Notes under the pieces: model-generated
The model's input: the letters and a program-made list of their open reading frames with translations, nothing else
The model's database searches: none
Told to the model about the DNA's origin: nothing
Translations under genes and position numbers: made by a program
In this document: piece after piece, positions 23,600 through 35,600 of the stretch
How positions within the stretch are numbered: position 1 is the stretch's first letter
Layout: each line of letters opens with the position of its first letter
From: Gyromitra esculenta
Taxonomy: Eukaryota > Ascomycota > Pezizomycetes > Pezizales > Discinaceae
Length of the DNA: 64,000 nt
Assembly: GCA_038503075.1 (NCBI GenBank)
Contig: JBCAML010000016.1
Location: forward strand, 1,511,706 to 1,575,705
Reading direction: 5' to 3'

Positions 23600-26167
23600 A
23601 TGCCGTCATTTCTCTCTCGGCATGGCTCCAACCGGCTCAGAAAGGTCAGGAAAACTGGAGATGAGGGAGCAACTGGAAGAACGGAAACAGCAGAATCAGG
23701 AACAGGAGGAGGAGGATTGGGGACAGGAGGTAGAGCAGGAGATCCAAAAACCAGTTTGGTTTCGTTTATTACAGTCTCCAACAAAAGCGACAGTGCCACC
23801 AGCAGTCTCAATAAAATCCAGCGTTCGGAATCGTTTAAGCGCCGCTTCGGTCTCAGCAGCATTTTAACGCGGGGGAAAAATAGAACTGGGACGGGGCAGG
23901 GAGCCGTTTCATCCCACGCTGGCGATGTACTGCGCCGGCCTGGTGGGCCCGGGCTTGGGGGAGAGCTCGAGGTGGGATCAAAAGATAGCACTTTCCCGGC
24001 AGCTACCTCAGCCCGGCAGCAATCGAAAGCTATCACGGCAACTGGTACCACCACTGCCACGACCACTGCTGTGGGAATTCTACGGTCATCCTCGAAAAAA
24101 CTACATAAGGGACGGCCTAATACGAATAATTCCCTAACTCGAGTGATAGCTCCCGTAGTCGCGCCTCCCGCTGTTTCGCCTGTTCTATCTTCACCTGCAG
24201 AGTTCAGCTCGCAACAACAGCAGGACAGCATGGCAGCCACAGCCACGATGACTTCTGTCATGCAGCAACCCAAGCGACGGTCGTTCTCGCTCACGCTTAC
24301 TGTGGATGAGCTACCCCGCCATATCTCTCAAGCTTCTTCATCGCCACCTCCTCCCATCCCTCAAACCTCAAAGTTCAATTCCTACACATCGTCGCCTGTT
24401 TCTCCGCCTGCCAATGAGAACCTCACACCCATGTCCGCCTCTGCCAATGATCCATACTCTCCTCTCTTCGCTTCCCCCGTGATTTCAAAAGCGACCACTG
24501 TTGGTTTCTCCAGGCCAGCTTTAGTTGACAGTTCAAACAACCTGCCACACATGAGGCACTCTGACTATGTTAATTCTACATCATCCATTGGTACCCCAGT
24601 AGGTTACTATATCACTCCGAGTCAGACTCCGACACTACAAGACCGATATAATCGGGACTTTAGCCCCCCACCCGTGCCGACCGTCGTGCGTCCTGGACCG
24701 TCAACTCCCCCCCTCACAGAGCCACCAAACCCTTCTTCCTCCATCAAGAGAATCACGGATGGCACGACCCAATCTCAACCCCATCAAGCGAATGGCTCCG
24801 GTGTTCTGGTCTCTGAGGACAGACACTTTGACAATGGCCCTCCCACGCCTGCATCTTCTAACTCTTCCCAGAAAGAAAAAGACCCGAACCGGCGCGTCAA
24901 CTTTGTTGAAGAAGCTCCTGAGACCTCAACTAGTCTTGTGCTTCTGAGAAACGGTGTCGGCAACGTGTATCCTAATACTCCACAGCAAAATCGATTAGGT
25001 CCCCCCCGCCCTCTGCTTCCAGGTCGCCTCCTTAGCAATAATCCTCGAGGCTATGGCCCTAATTACCCACCATTCCGTGGTCCTCCGCGGGGGAGGTTGT
25101 TACTCCGCGGACCACCAAGACCGCCATCCCCAATTTACATGCCTCCCCCCGACATGAAGACTCACAGATGGTCCCCACTTAAACCTAATCAACTAGAATG
25201 CTCTGTAGGGCACAATATGGTGCCATTCAGGAACAAGCAACACAGCATTTTGTGCACAGTGTGTAGGGCGATGGAGTTTGAGGGTAGAGGAGAGCCCGTA
25301 AAACGGAGCTTCTACTGCAGCTGGTGTGCCGTCCGGATGTGTGGAAATTGTAAGGAAGAGTTAACGGGTGTTTGTCAAGGAAGACTGGTGGAGCTTTGGG
25401 ACAGGACGGAAGAGAAGAGGAATGAAAATATGGCGATGATGAAAGAAGGCAAGCAAGGGCCAAAACGCGAGAGCGCAGAGCAAAAGCTTAATCAAGGAAG
25501 CAGCGAGACTTCTGTGTCGAGAATCAACGCTCCTGCGAATCCTGTAGACGTGGAGAGAAAGAATAGACCGCAGCAGGGGACACCACCTCGGGAACAATCA
25601 CAGCAACAGTCAATGATTCCACAAAAAACGAGGACTCCTCCACCAAAGCAGCTATTAGCTCCTCAATCACAACAACTCGCAGCTCCTCAACAACAGCAAT
25701 CGAGATATTATCAGCCACTGCAGCCGGATACTTCACGGCAACAGTGGTCGAGAACTCCTCAACCACCGCAGTCAGAGACTCCACAGCAGCAACGCTCGAG
25801 AACTCCTCAATCCTCAGATCAGAGGCGCCAGCAGCAGCAACAGCAATTGGGTCAGCCCGGTCGAGGCCCTCCACCTCCGGAGAAACCAAAAGAATATGTA
25901 TCAAGACAAGGAACACCGGCGAATCTGTTGGGTCCAACACGTCTGGGTTCATATCCACCACCAGTGCCTCAGCTTACTCAAGCAGAGACCGAAAAATACC
26001 AACTTGTCGCCGTTCCTAGCAATCAGAAACCTCCATCGTCAGGCACAGTTGTCCTCGTCGGCGAGAAACAGAAGGAGCCGAGCATATTTGCTGCTAGTTT
26101 AAAGGGTAGTGTGACAAAAAAGAAGAGGGGCTGGCTTCATGGTTTTGGAAAGAAGAGGGATGCTTAG
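23600..26167 (+). CDS. disordered Pro/Gln-rich protein with CxxC zinc-binding domain
   Basis: Single-exon frame of 855 residues from the ATG at 23600. Residues 1-530 are Ser/Pro/Thr-rich, with short basic and polar blocks and Pro runs. At about residues 534-592 lies a compact domain: C534 with H538 (CSVGH), then CTVC, YCSWC and CGNC. This is a C1/treble-clef-like pattern able to bind two zinc ions, preceded by HRWSPLKPNQ. Then follow a charged segment, a long Q/P-rich region and a basic C-terminus (TKKKRGWLHGF then GKKRDA). The family resembles uncharacterised fungal C1-like or RING-like proteins; lipid, nucleic-acid or protein binding cannot be decided. The start is uncertain: another ATG frame begins at 23584 and a third at 23622, so an upstream exon or intron is possible. 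Confidence 0.7.
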   Translation: MPSFLSRHGSNRLRKVRKTGDEGATGRTETAESGTGGGGLGTGGRAGDPKTSLVSFITVSNKSDSATSSLNKIQRSESFKRRFGLSSILTRGKNRTGTGQGAVSSHAGDVLRRPGGPGLGGELEVGSKDSTFPAATSARQQSKAITATGTTTATTTAVGILRSSSKKLHKGRPNTNNSLTRVIAPVVAPPAVSPVLSSPAEFSSQQQQDSMAATATMTSVMQQPKRRSFSLTLTVDELPRHISQASSSPPPPIPQTSKFNSYTSSPVSPPANENLTPMSASANDPYSPLFASPVISKATTVGFSRPALVDSSNNLPHMRHSDYVNSTSSIGTPVGYYITPSQTPTLQDRYNRDFSPPPVPTVVRPGPSTPPLTEPPNPSSSIKRITDGTTQSQPHQANGSGVLVSEDRHFDNGPPTPASSNSSQKEKDPNRRVNFVEEAPETSTSLVLLRNGVGNVYPNTPQQNRLGPPRPLLPGRLLSNNPRGYGPNYPPFRGPPRGRLLLRGPPRPPSPIYMPPPDMKTHRWSPLKPNQLECSVGHNMVPFRNKQHSILCTVCRAMEFEGRGEPVKRSFYCSWCAVRMCGNCKEELTGVCQGRLVELWDRTEEKRNENMAMMKEGKQGPKRESAEQKLNQGSSETSVSRINAPANPVDVERKNRPQQGTPPREQSQQQSMIPQKTRTPPPKQLLAPQSQQLAAPQQQQSRYYQPLQPDTSRQQWSRTPQPPQSETPQQQRSRTPQSSDQRRQQQQQQLGQPGRGPPPPEKPKEYVSRQGTPANLLGPTRLGSYPPPVPQLTQAETEKYQLVAVPSNQKPPSSGTVVLVGEKQKEPSIFAASLKGSVTKKKRGWLHGFGKKRDA

Positions 26168-28528
26168 GTTTTTGTTGCGGGATCGACGGGCAAGGAAAGG
26201 TTTTTTTGAAACACATTTTCTTTTTATACTTTCTTATGATGGCATGATCTGATGAAGTTGATGTCCTCGCTATTTTGTTCTGTGAGATTTGACCTGGGAC
26301 CTTCTTAATACTTTCTCTTTTTTGGACTCTAGGGATGGCTGGAGAAAAAACTCGAAAATTTTCGAAGTTGTGTTTTTTTATTATGGACTATTTTTGGTGT
26401 TTTTACATTTTTGGTATGCATTTTATGTCATAGTGTGGAACTAGCGGCACGGCAGAGGGTGAGACCACCCCCCCCTCGCTACTACACACTCCTTTGGGAT
26501 ACATTTCCTTTGTTACGGAATTTTTTTGATCCGGGTTCACTGGGAGGTTGTGGAATCCGGGTTTATATACACCATACACGCATGTGCTCACCGGGCGAGT
26601 TAATGTGTCATGATTTCGGCACTATTGTATAGATTTCTTTTGTTGACCTTGGATTGGCTCTTGGGATATATGTGAGATGTGGGATGTATTTAGAAAGACA
26701 TGGGAGGGTGGGACTGGATGGTATATTTAGCGCTACAAGCAAAGATAATCGATATTTGAACAAGTAACGTTTTAAGGTTCTAGATGAGTGTGGGGTTAAG
26801 AGAGACGTGGAACAAAACGCCTCGAGGGGGATTGATGGCGAATTGGAGCTGGGGAGTTTGATCGCATGGTGTCACTGTCTATCACTCGTGGCATGTTGGG
26901 GCTCCATTAAGGTGGCGCTTTTTAGGATCTGGGGTGTGGCGAATTCCGGCCAGGGATATTTATTCTAGCTAGTGCCAGGGTATGATTGGTCAATTATTAC
27001 CCTACTCCGCATTCTTAATAGGTTTTTATGCTTATAAAAAATTACATCTATATTTAGAAAGATCGGTTGTGATCGTCAGGGAATTTGAGGCCTTTTTTTT
27101 TGTTCTTGGGGGTCGTCGATGTTTGGTATTTGATTGGTGGTGGAAATTAGGTTACCTGTAGGGCTGCGCAAACACAAATAGTTACTAGCCTGAGTGGCTG
27201 GGTTAGGCAGGTAGGTGGGAGTTTAGCCCCCAATCCGTGAAGATCGTTCCCCCCCTTTTTTTGGTGGAGAAACCTTGTTTGCTAGGTTTGAGGCTGAGTG
27301 TTAAATGTCATTTATTTTTCCCCGTTTGGGAGTTGGTCCTGGTGGCTGATGGGGTGATTGTGGGGATGTTGTTTATTTGCTGTGGTTCGTCCGTCTGTAT
27401 AGTAGTGCAAAACGGTATTTCCTCGAGAAACACTCGTTTGGTTCTGGGGAACTGTGTGGCGATTTGGTCCAGCATTAACCCAGAGGTGCATGTTTTGGGG
27501 TACCGCATGTTGATGTTTGTTGTGCCAGTCGTATTCCCCTTCTGTTGGTGCTGTAGGATTAAATGCTATCTGATGATATTCACAAGCTCTCACTCGGAAT
27601 CATTGGCTAGCTCAGGGCTATTTGTTTATTTATTTCTTTTGTGCATGTGTAGCTATAGGCGGGAGGAGCTGGTCCTGGGCGAAGATGAGTGGGGAAAATA
27701 ATATTGGGCAACATGCAGTGACGGAACAGTGGAGTTTACCGCTCTGGGGGGCCGTCATAGAAATGATCTAAGACCTGTACTGTCTTCACGCCCCAACCCC
27801 TTGTGTACGTGTATTTTTGTTTTCTTCAAACAAGATTTTGGGGAAGAAAAGGCAAGGCGGAGTGCACGTAGCCAGCGCCAGTATAAATAAGGGTGCCAAA
27901 CCTTAGACCAAATAGGATCAGATGAACACATTCGTAGTTGGGCCCATACCTCTTAATTTCGGCGTCTCCCTACCAGAGCAGTAGAGCAGTCTCCTTGCCT
28001 CGGCGTTATTGGTCCCGGATCGCGTGTTTCCGTGTTGGCGCTTGGACTGTGGGGTTATCGTTTCCTCCATCATTGGTATTCATCTGTTCGTTTGGCGTAT
28101 GCAGTCTCAAGGACAATAACACATCACCAACGCTCCCGATCTCCGTATCTATATCTCACCTCCTCAAATCCTCTTCGTTCCTTGCTTTCATCGGCCCCCT
28201 AGGCTCCTTTTGACTTGTGGTGATTTGATTGTGTCCAGCTCCTCCTTTTTAACCCGTTTTCTTTGGTCGTGTCTTAGCTATACATATATGCACCGTCTCC
28301 GTGTCCCTGCACCAAATATATGTCTGGGTGCTCTGGTCCGTTTGATATAACCCCACAATAATGGATCTGGATCACAGCTAATGCATTTAATTCGTCTCTA
28401 TTACATAATGGTGATGTGGGTGTATCACTTTTTATCGGGCATGTGTATAATTTGTTAAACCGTTTGCTGAACGTAAAGAGTCTAACATTGCAATTGTGTT
28501 TATGACTACGTATCTACACTTCTCTACC
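26168..28528. other. convergent intergenic region
   Basis: Between the 3' ends of the plus-strand zinc-domain gene and the minus-strand SDR. A hydrophobic frame at 27237-27701 begins at GTG, has no domain and is T-rich, so I do not call it. No other feature was seen. Confidence 0.45.
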
Positions 28529-29357
28529 TTAAACTCTATCACTCCAGTCAACTGCATTTTTGTCGAACGAAATCTTCCAGCCACCTTGCTCGGAACGCTT
28601 GACGAGGTTCCAATAAGTAGTGGCTGTGGCTGGTCCATCGATCCCGACGTACAATCCTCCATCGACTTCCGAAACTTGCTGCGTGAAGTAGAACCTTTTC
28701 AAGCAGTGTTAGTCGTGAGTATATATCCTAAGGAAAGGGTAAACAAATGAGGATAAATTTTCAGCTTACCTGAAGCCTTTCTTGCCATAAGTGCTTGCGA
28801 GGGATTCGATGATGTACGCAGTAGCCGTTTTTCCGATCCCGAGCGGAAGATACTTTGGAAGGTTTATCCAAGGGAGCGAGTTGCCGGTGTAAATAAAGGC
28901 TTTCGGAAGAGCTGAATCCAGCTTTTCCCAGCCGGCAACAGCTGCTTGTGCTGCTGCCCAAACACTCACCGTGTTGACGTTGAGCTCCTTGCTGAAATTT
29001 GCGGCGGGGAGCGATAGGATGTTATCATCAGAAGGGAAGGTCCCGGCCCAAGCTAATCCACTGGGTAAGTAAAAAAAAAGGTTCAATGTCGAGTATGTTA
29101 TAAGGGAGACAATTACCGTTGTAAACCACGACGTTCGGGGCCCCGCCGAGTGCTTGCTGAACCTCGGCGAATGCTTTCGGCACGCTCTCGGGATCTGAAA
29201 GGTCGAGTTTGATCGAGTGAAACCCAATCTCTTTGGCGATTGATAGGTTTGGATTGCGAGAAGCTGCTGCAACTTTATAGCCTTCGCTGATGAGCTTTGC
29301 TGCGACAGAGTGGCCGACACCCTCACCGGCTCCGAGGATAAACGCAATGAGACTCAT
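28529..29357 (-). CDS. short-chain dehydrogenase/reductase, atypical (3 exons)
   Basis: Exons: 29357-29117, 29052-28770 and 28694-28529. Phases 1 and 2 fit, giving 229 residues. The N-terminus carries the NAD(P)-binding glycine motif GAGEGVG (residues 9-15) on the first Rossmann strand, then a basic end of strand 2 (AASRNP) and the acidic LDLSDPES segment. The joined sequence continues VVVYNAWAG, where a classical SDR has NNAG, and then VNTVS. The usual active site YxxxK is altered: in LPLGIGKTAT the Lys stays in place but the Tyr position holds Leu. This atypical form is seen in a group of small fungal SDRs, whose substrates are unknown to me. Downstream blocks (RFYFTQQVSEVDGG...) agree with the family. 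A cytosolic oxidoreductase is likely; the missing Tyr makes ordinary catalysis doubtful. Confidence 0.85.
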
Positions 29358-31436
29358 TTTTCGGATTTAAAAGTGGGAAGGTTAAATTTTGAGAGTAGTG
29401 ATGTTATTGTATTTGTTTCTGGTGCTTTGGAGGAGGAGAGATATTGGGTATTGATGGGCTTGAGGAGTGCTCTCTCTTATAATCCGTCTGAACCTAGTGA
29501 GCCTACAGACAGACAGAAAGCCTTAAGCGATTGGGACAGGATATCGTGCGATCTGCAAACGATTGCAAATCAAGCACAAAATATCCACAGAGTATCGCAT
29601 CACCGCCGGTGTGTTTGTAGGATTATGAATATTTTCAAATAAGTGCTTTGTAATTCAAAAGCGTTAGAAATCAACTTTATGCACTGTAACGTTGCGTAGC
29701 GGTCTTGGCAACATCCTCCTCCCTGGGACAACCCAGTAAGCTTTATAACTTGATAAAAGACAATATTATGCCTTAGGTCATCTAGTTATTTGTTCGTTAC
29801 GGGATGCCACCTTGGGTTTTAAGCTTAACGTGATAAAAATCTCGCGTAGCTAACTTGGTCTATCGATTCTATCCAGAATATTATTGAGTTTATGTCTCTG
29901 CTTTGTTCGTTGAAGAATGAGTAGTTGGTGGGGGCGAGAAGTGGGCACGAAGTTCTCGGTGACGCAGGGTTAAACGCTGTTGGCGGAGCTCCGCATGTTA
30001 CTTACTACCCAGTTGTCCAATTCGCCTGCACTGCATGCAGCTTCATCCAAGCCTCTAGCTTTTCTTTTCATCCAAGCACATATACACTTGGCTTGGTTAT
30101 TGGGTATTGGTACATAGGATGAGACCACACTCGGATTTGATCCCATACTATCTCACTTTCTTAGCAATAGCAGCGGTGGTGATTAGATGGAAGGTTAGGT
30201 TGTGTTGCTTGGTTTAATTGGCACAGCTTCATCCGGATTTGCTTCACTTCGGTCTTTCACGTCGGATCAGTACTCCTTCAGCTTTCTCGCATCTTGCCTG
30301 CAGCTGGTGACCTGTTCAATTGGTAATTTCTTGTCCTTTTATATATTCTTTACCCTTGACATACCGTCTTTGCCTATTATTTATTCAACCATCTCTTGTT
30401 CGTTCTACTGGAAGCTGTGGAGTTATTTAAAAAAAAAAAAATCACAATTATCGCGATATATGACCCTCAGATACTACCTGGTACGCTTATTAGAAATATA
30501 TTGACGGTGGTATGTATGGGCTTTTACAAGAAATTAGTTTTTAGAAGTCTGACTCCCAACAAATACCTGTCTACTAGTTCGTTCGGGACGGATACCCGTC
30601 CTATAGAATATGTTTTCCTCCTTCAAGTAATCAAGTTAGACCACCTAGCTTACGCGTAGGCCCTGTGTGAACGAAAACATCCTGTGATTCAAGGCTATAG
30701 ACCATCTCCTAGATATTCATGCTGCTACAGAAGAATATGATACATCTAGAATATATTTTGGTTGGTAGTTCTTGTTGTTTATCCCAAGCGTACGGGAGAG
30801 ATGAAGTTGGAACGGTCAGGATACCAAAAAAATAGCTTTTCATAGCTTGATCGCTGTGGCTAAATATCCGGACCGTTCCAAAATCACCACCCATACGCTT
30901 GTATAAGGGTAAATACAAGAAGGCATGTATATGCACGTATTTAAGTCGGTAAAATGGAGAGCATGGAATTGGTGTTTTGCAAGTGATGGGAATGAAAGTG
31001 GGGGGTTTTTAACTGTAATTAGCTATAGAATATATATATCGCGAAATATTAATTTTATTTTGAAGTCTGTTTATGTGACCTAAAGTTTGCTAACCTTAAT
31101 TACCCACACGTAGCTTAGCTATCCCGATCGATTCCCTAAAGAAAATACATGTACCTACCATGTAAACAGGTATCTGGAGATCTTATCTCTTGGACAGGCC
31201 GTGCCTGTCTAGCTTACATGGATTTTAGATAACATGTATGTTATCATCTAACTCTATTTGGATTGAGAAGCCTTGCAATATTTAAATAAATAAATTTCTA
31301 TACGGGTTCATTCAATGGCCCGCCCACAAAAAAAAAAAAACACAAACGTGCAGACACTGGCCAAACCCACTTCCCCTAAATTACTATCTGAATTCATCCG
31401 TACTGACAACCGCGAAAGAAGCCATAAAAACACAAA
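29358..31436. other. intergenic upstream region of divergent genes
   Basis: The SDR reads left and the gene at 31437 reads right. No supported gene. Contains a TACATGTA palindrome at 31146-31153, a short (AT)n run near 31030 and A-rich tracts. Confidence 0.5.
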
Positions 31437-32626
31437 ATGTCATCAAGCATAGCGAATAACAGCGTTGCTGATGAGATAACAAACCAAAATCGAGCAGCTA
31501 CCGGCCCTACCCTCCTCAACCTCACTTCCCATCTCCCAACGGACATCATTAGACGTGGCATGGATTCTATCCGATGGTCTCCCGTATACCTAGCTGCGTT
31601 AAAAATATCCGTCCAGGTGGGGATAGATTCTGAAACTATTCTCAAGTCGATCTCCTACAAAAAGACTTTCCGCTGTAATGGGTCTGCTAAGGCAGCTCTT
31701 ATTAAGGCTTTGTCGCAGTCGGCGGTACTCAAGATCAAGCCGAAGTCTCCAAACTTCCTCGCGTGGGTCTCGCTGCAGATCTGGGATATTTTACACGAAC
31801 GTCAGACATGGGGGGTTCTGGGCCGCAATGTCTATACGATGCTTGAAAAAATGATATCATATATGCTTACTTATCTTAATAATTACTCTGGGATCAAAAA
31901 ATTGGTTCGTGTGAATTTGAGGTGCGTACAGTCCTAGAGTTGCAAATTCTTTTGGTCCCTCTAACGAGGGTGAATCTGCAACGTAGAACTTATCCTGGAG
32001 GAGAAATTTACCTGTGCCATCGTGGGATCTCGGCCAGGCTCACATGTGCAGCGTCGCTTCACGTCAGACGCAGTCGACTTTCGGTTCCGGAGTGGTCACC
32101 GCCTATAGTGCCCATCGTTATGCCACACAAACGTGTTGACCATTATGCACAGGAAATGGCGTATCTTTTGTCTCTCGCACAACAACATTTTCTGCTCCCT
32201 GGCACCGAAGAGGATGTTTATCAGCCGTATCTTTTGACTATTCGTGGGTCAAAAATATCGATCGTCACAGCCGACATCGATTCTGGCTATCTCAAGTCGA
32301 TTGACAATATCGAAGTACGAGAGGGAGGCCTGAAGGTTTCTGTTTCCCAGGAATTCGATATGGTGATCAAGGAGGACCGGGTGAAAATTGTGAGCGTCCT
32401 GGAGCACATGATTATGGGGTTGATAGCACGGGATTCTGATCAGCAGAAAATTAATAAGGAACGCGGAGAAGATATCAAGAGACAGAGGATTAAAGGAGGT
32501 GATAAACAAGAGGATAGGGTTGAAGGGGCTGGAGGGGGGGACAAGGGGGATGGGGATGGAAGCAAGAAAGAACGTAAAAGGCATAAACTGGATAGGATAC
32601 TAAATGGATGTCAGTGGGTTTTTTGA
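31437..32626 (+). CDS. hypothetical protein, two exons, charged C-terminus
   Basis: Exon 1 is 31437-31921 and exon 2 is 31987-32626. The 65-nt intron has donor GTGCGT, branch CTAAC and acceptor CGTAG, in phase 2, giving 374 residues. The ATG has a good context (CAAAATGTC). The first half is mixed polar and hydrophobic (PVYLAALKISVQ, FLAWVSLQIWDIL). The second half has a block VYQPYLLTIRGSKISIVTA and a beta-like stretch, then a Lys/Glu/Gly-rich tail. I do not recognise a domain. The YLLTIRGSK...IVTA pattern recalls uncharacterised repetitive fungal proteins, but this is a weak resemblance. No signal peptide or membrane segment. Confidence 0.55.
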
Positions 32627-35600
32627 TGGTGTCTTAGGAGCTGACGCTGAGCATCCGTTTCATACTCGATCGTTATTTCTGTCGATATATCGAGGTAATG
32701 AAGGCAAGTATTTACTCGTATAGAAATTTACCAAGAACCTAGCTAGGCATAAATAGTCAAATGTTAGCCTAGAATATACCAGTAGAAATACATGAAGGTG
32801 TTCAGTTCAGCTCACTAGCAGCTCTATGGGCTCAATATCTTTACTTTAGCCACTCGGCTAGTACTGTATCTTTGAGGTAAGCATCTAATACTACCAGCGC
32901 ATAGGTGGATTGTCGGGGAGCAAGCTCACTCGCTTTGGTACTCAGACCTTAGTACTACCTTGCAAGCCTTTCTTTGGAAACAGCGGTCAAGAGTAGGTAT
33001 CGTAGGATGTTCAGTAGCATCTCTGCAGGTATTTGGTGCTGGGGGAGGACTTGAGATGACATTGAAAGGATGTGGTAGTTGGGCAGGTTCTGTCGAGTTC
33101 CGTAATCCCCTCAGGTGATCATCTGAGAGCTGAAGAGCTAACGGGTTTGCTAGCTCATAAACTAGCTGTGAGCAAAAGCTTGCTAATGATGTGAAAATCT
33201 TGTGTCATCTGCACGCTCCATGGCTAGGAACTGCCCAAACAGTTGGTTTCGCCATTCCCTCCCTTCGGGGAATCTGACCTAAAGAAGTAAAATACTAAAT
33301 TTAGCTTGGCAAGGGCTTGTAGTAGTAAATGATACACAGAACACGCTAGTTATCGGTATATTTTAACACCAGGCATAGGTCGTAGTATTCTTTAGCATGT
33401 CTGGTACGACTAGTGCGGTTGGGTGCTAAGCAAAGCAAATATAGCCTTGTTGGTTTGAATTAGTTGAAGCTCCTTTGAAACAGGTTAAGAAGGCTGTTAT
33501 AGATTTCTGAGGCTGGAATTAGGTGAGTGTTGGTATGATCAAATCTCTGAGAAAAGGTGTAATCTTTATCTCGCCGGGAAGTGGCAGTTTCGGGAGTCAT
33601 AGTACAGTGCAGTGGGAGTCCATACGATATCGGAGATACTCTTAAAACAGGATACTTCTCAAAGATCGCATACACATGTAATTTGCTGGGCGGCTTGGCT
33701 AAATTCCATGAGCTTCTCAGATATTAGGATTTCTAGGCCTGGATATGAATGGCTTAAATCTTTCTAGAAACTTAGTACAATAGGATAGAAATTTTTCACT
33801 TATTCACGAGTCATTTTTCATACACTATTATTATATTCAACGGATAATCCAAGACCTTAAACCGGAGGATGGTGTCGGAAAGAGTCGAATGGAAGACTAG
33901 AAGCACGTGATCAGGCCTATTGGCAGTGTGCGCAATCGGGATGCTAAATACACACCAACCACTCATTCACCCAGCGCACTTCTAGTCCCATCAACGTACT
34001 ATATATACTATTTACTTGCGCCCAAACCGTTTTCATCGGATCGGCTCTAGAAAAGTACTAGCGCCGGGTCATATCTTACTAACTTGCACGATTGCCTTTT
34101 TCAATGCTATTCTCTTGCAAATCCTCTGATTCGGGCCTCTGGCTTATGCGCCAAATATAACTCGAGACCTCCTTGCCTTAGCCTTATCAAACTCCGAACA
34201 AGTTTCGGGGCATAAACTGACTCCTGTCAACTCTCCAAGCCTTGTTTTCAAGCCTCCGTTTGCGCGATTGTGCCAAGACTCACGTGGCAGCACTCGGCTC
34301 CGGTCCAGGCAGAAGACTTGTAGACTAGTAAGCTGCGAATTCTGAATTAACCAGAATCACTCAGTCGTTCGCTGAGAAGCAGTAGATGTAGCTTGCGCGT
34401 AAGAATCATATCTATAATCCGGACTACGAATCTTTTTATATGTGTTGCCAACGCCACTGGCACCAGCCTCAGTCCACGTGGAGACCAGATGACGCAGGGT
34501 ATATTTCCAGAAAACCTGTTACGCGCCGGTCGCTTACACCTTACCTCCGTCGATATTTAAGGTTTTATGACGTAGTTTTCAGGTCCAATCATCAGACTTG
34601 GTTATTCGAAGGGCCACAACTCCGATCACGGGTAATGCAAGGCTAGAAGCGAGATCTTTGGAACGGAAGCTTTTGGCGGAAGATTACCTCCTTGCCACGG
34701 AACCAATTCTCTCGCTTTATCAAACCCTGTTCTATATTCTCCTCATACAGTAGTCACAGTGAGACTTGGAGGCTAGACAAGTTTTATAGTCAAGTGAGCC
34801 TATATTATAGCCCTTCCTACCCATCTCTTAAAGCTACGAAGGTTTCTCTTCGAAGCGCTCACGTTCGATCTGCTGCAACCTCATAGATACTGCTCTGGCA
34901 TAGACACTGCTCTAGCATAGATCTCCGCCAGCATGCTTGCCTCCAAGACACCCTCTGAACCTTCCTTCGTTGAGAAACTCAGAGCATGGGAGTTGATCCG
35001 TGAGACTAGGCCTCTTCCTACAAACGAACAGATTCGAAGAGCTATCCGCCAGGATATGTATGCGCAACGGCTCTTATCCTACAGGGTACTGAACTGCGAA
35101 CGGGTGGGGGTGGCGGGAACGCGCTTCGTGGAGATCTTTTATGGGCCGGGATGGTCATGATATAGCTATCATACCATGGAGCTAGGACGGTTGGTAGTTA
35201 AGGAGTGCTTTTTGGGTGCTATGTTTGGTTCTATGGGTTTTTGGTAGTGGGCTTGGTGGTTAGTTTACTCTCCTTCGATTCGTCTAGCGTTCATTTCTAA
35301 CTTTGCAATTCTAGAGAATTAGGTCATCGGGCTTTCTGATAACCGATGGGACGGCTGGATTAGGGGTAGCGAGAAAGGACAATGGTTAGACCAACAAGTT
35401 TTTCGACTGTCTTATCAAGAATCCTCGCAAACTACGGCTGGAGGAGTCTGAACAACTTGTAATTGAAGACCTCCGAGGCAGCGATTTCACCTAAACTCGA
35501 TACGATTCTTAGCAAAGTCTTGGTGTATTTCCGGTGGGCAAGTAAACTACAGGGTTGGGTTAGTTGCTGGGTTAGTTGCTAGCTAGCTTTATTAATTTTT

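Noticed and set aside
23457..23867. Frame overlapping the start of the zinc-domain gene
   Set aside because: Could contain an alternative start (ATG 23622), but the 855-residue frame carries the domain; noted only as start ambiguity.
27237..27701. Hydrophobic 154-codon frame
   Set aside because: Begins at GTG, T-rich, no family resemblance; likely 3' flank.
33460..33675. Minus-strand 71-codon frame
   Set aside because: No domain or exon partner; perhaps a relic, not enough to call.
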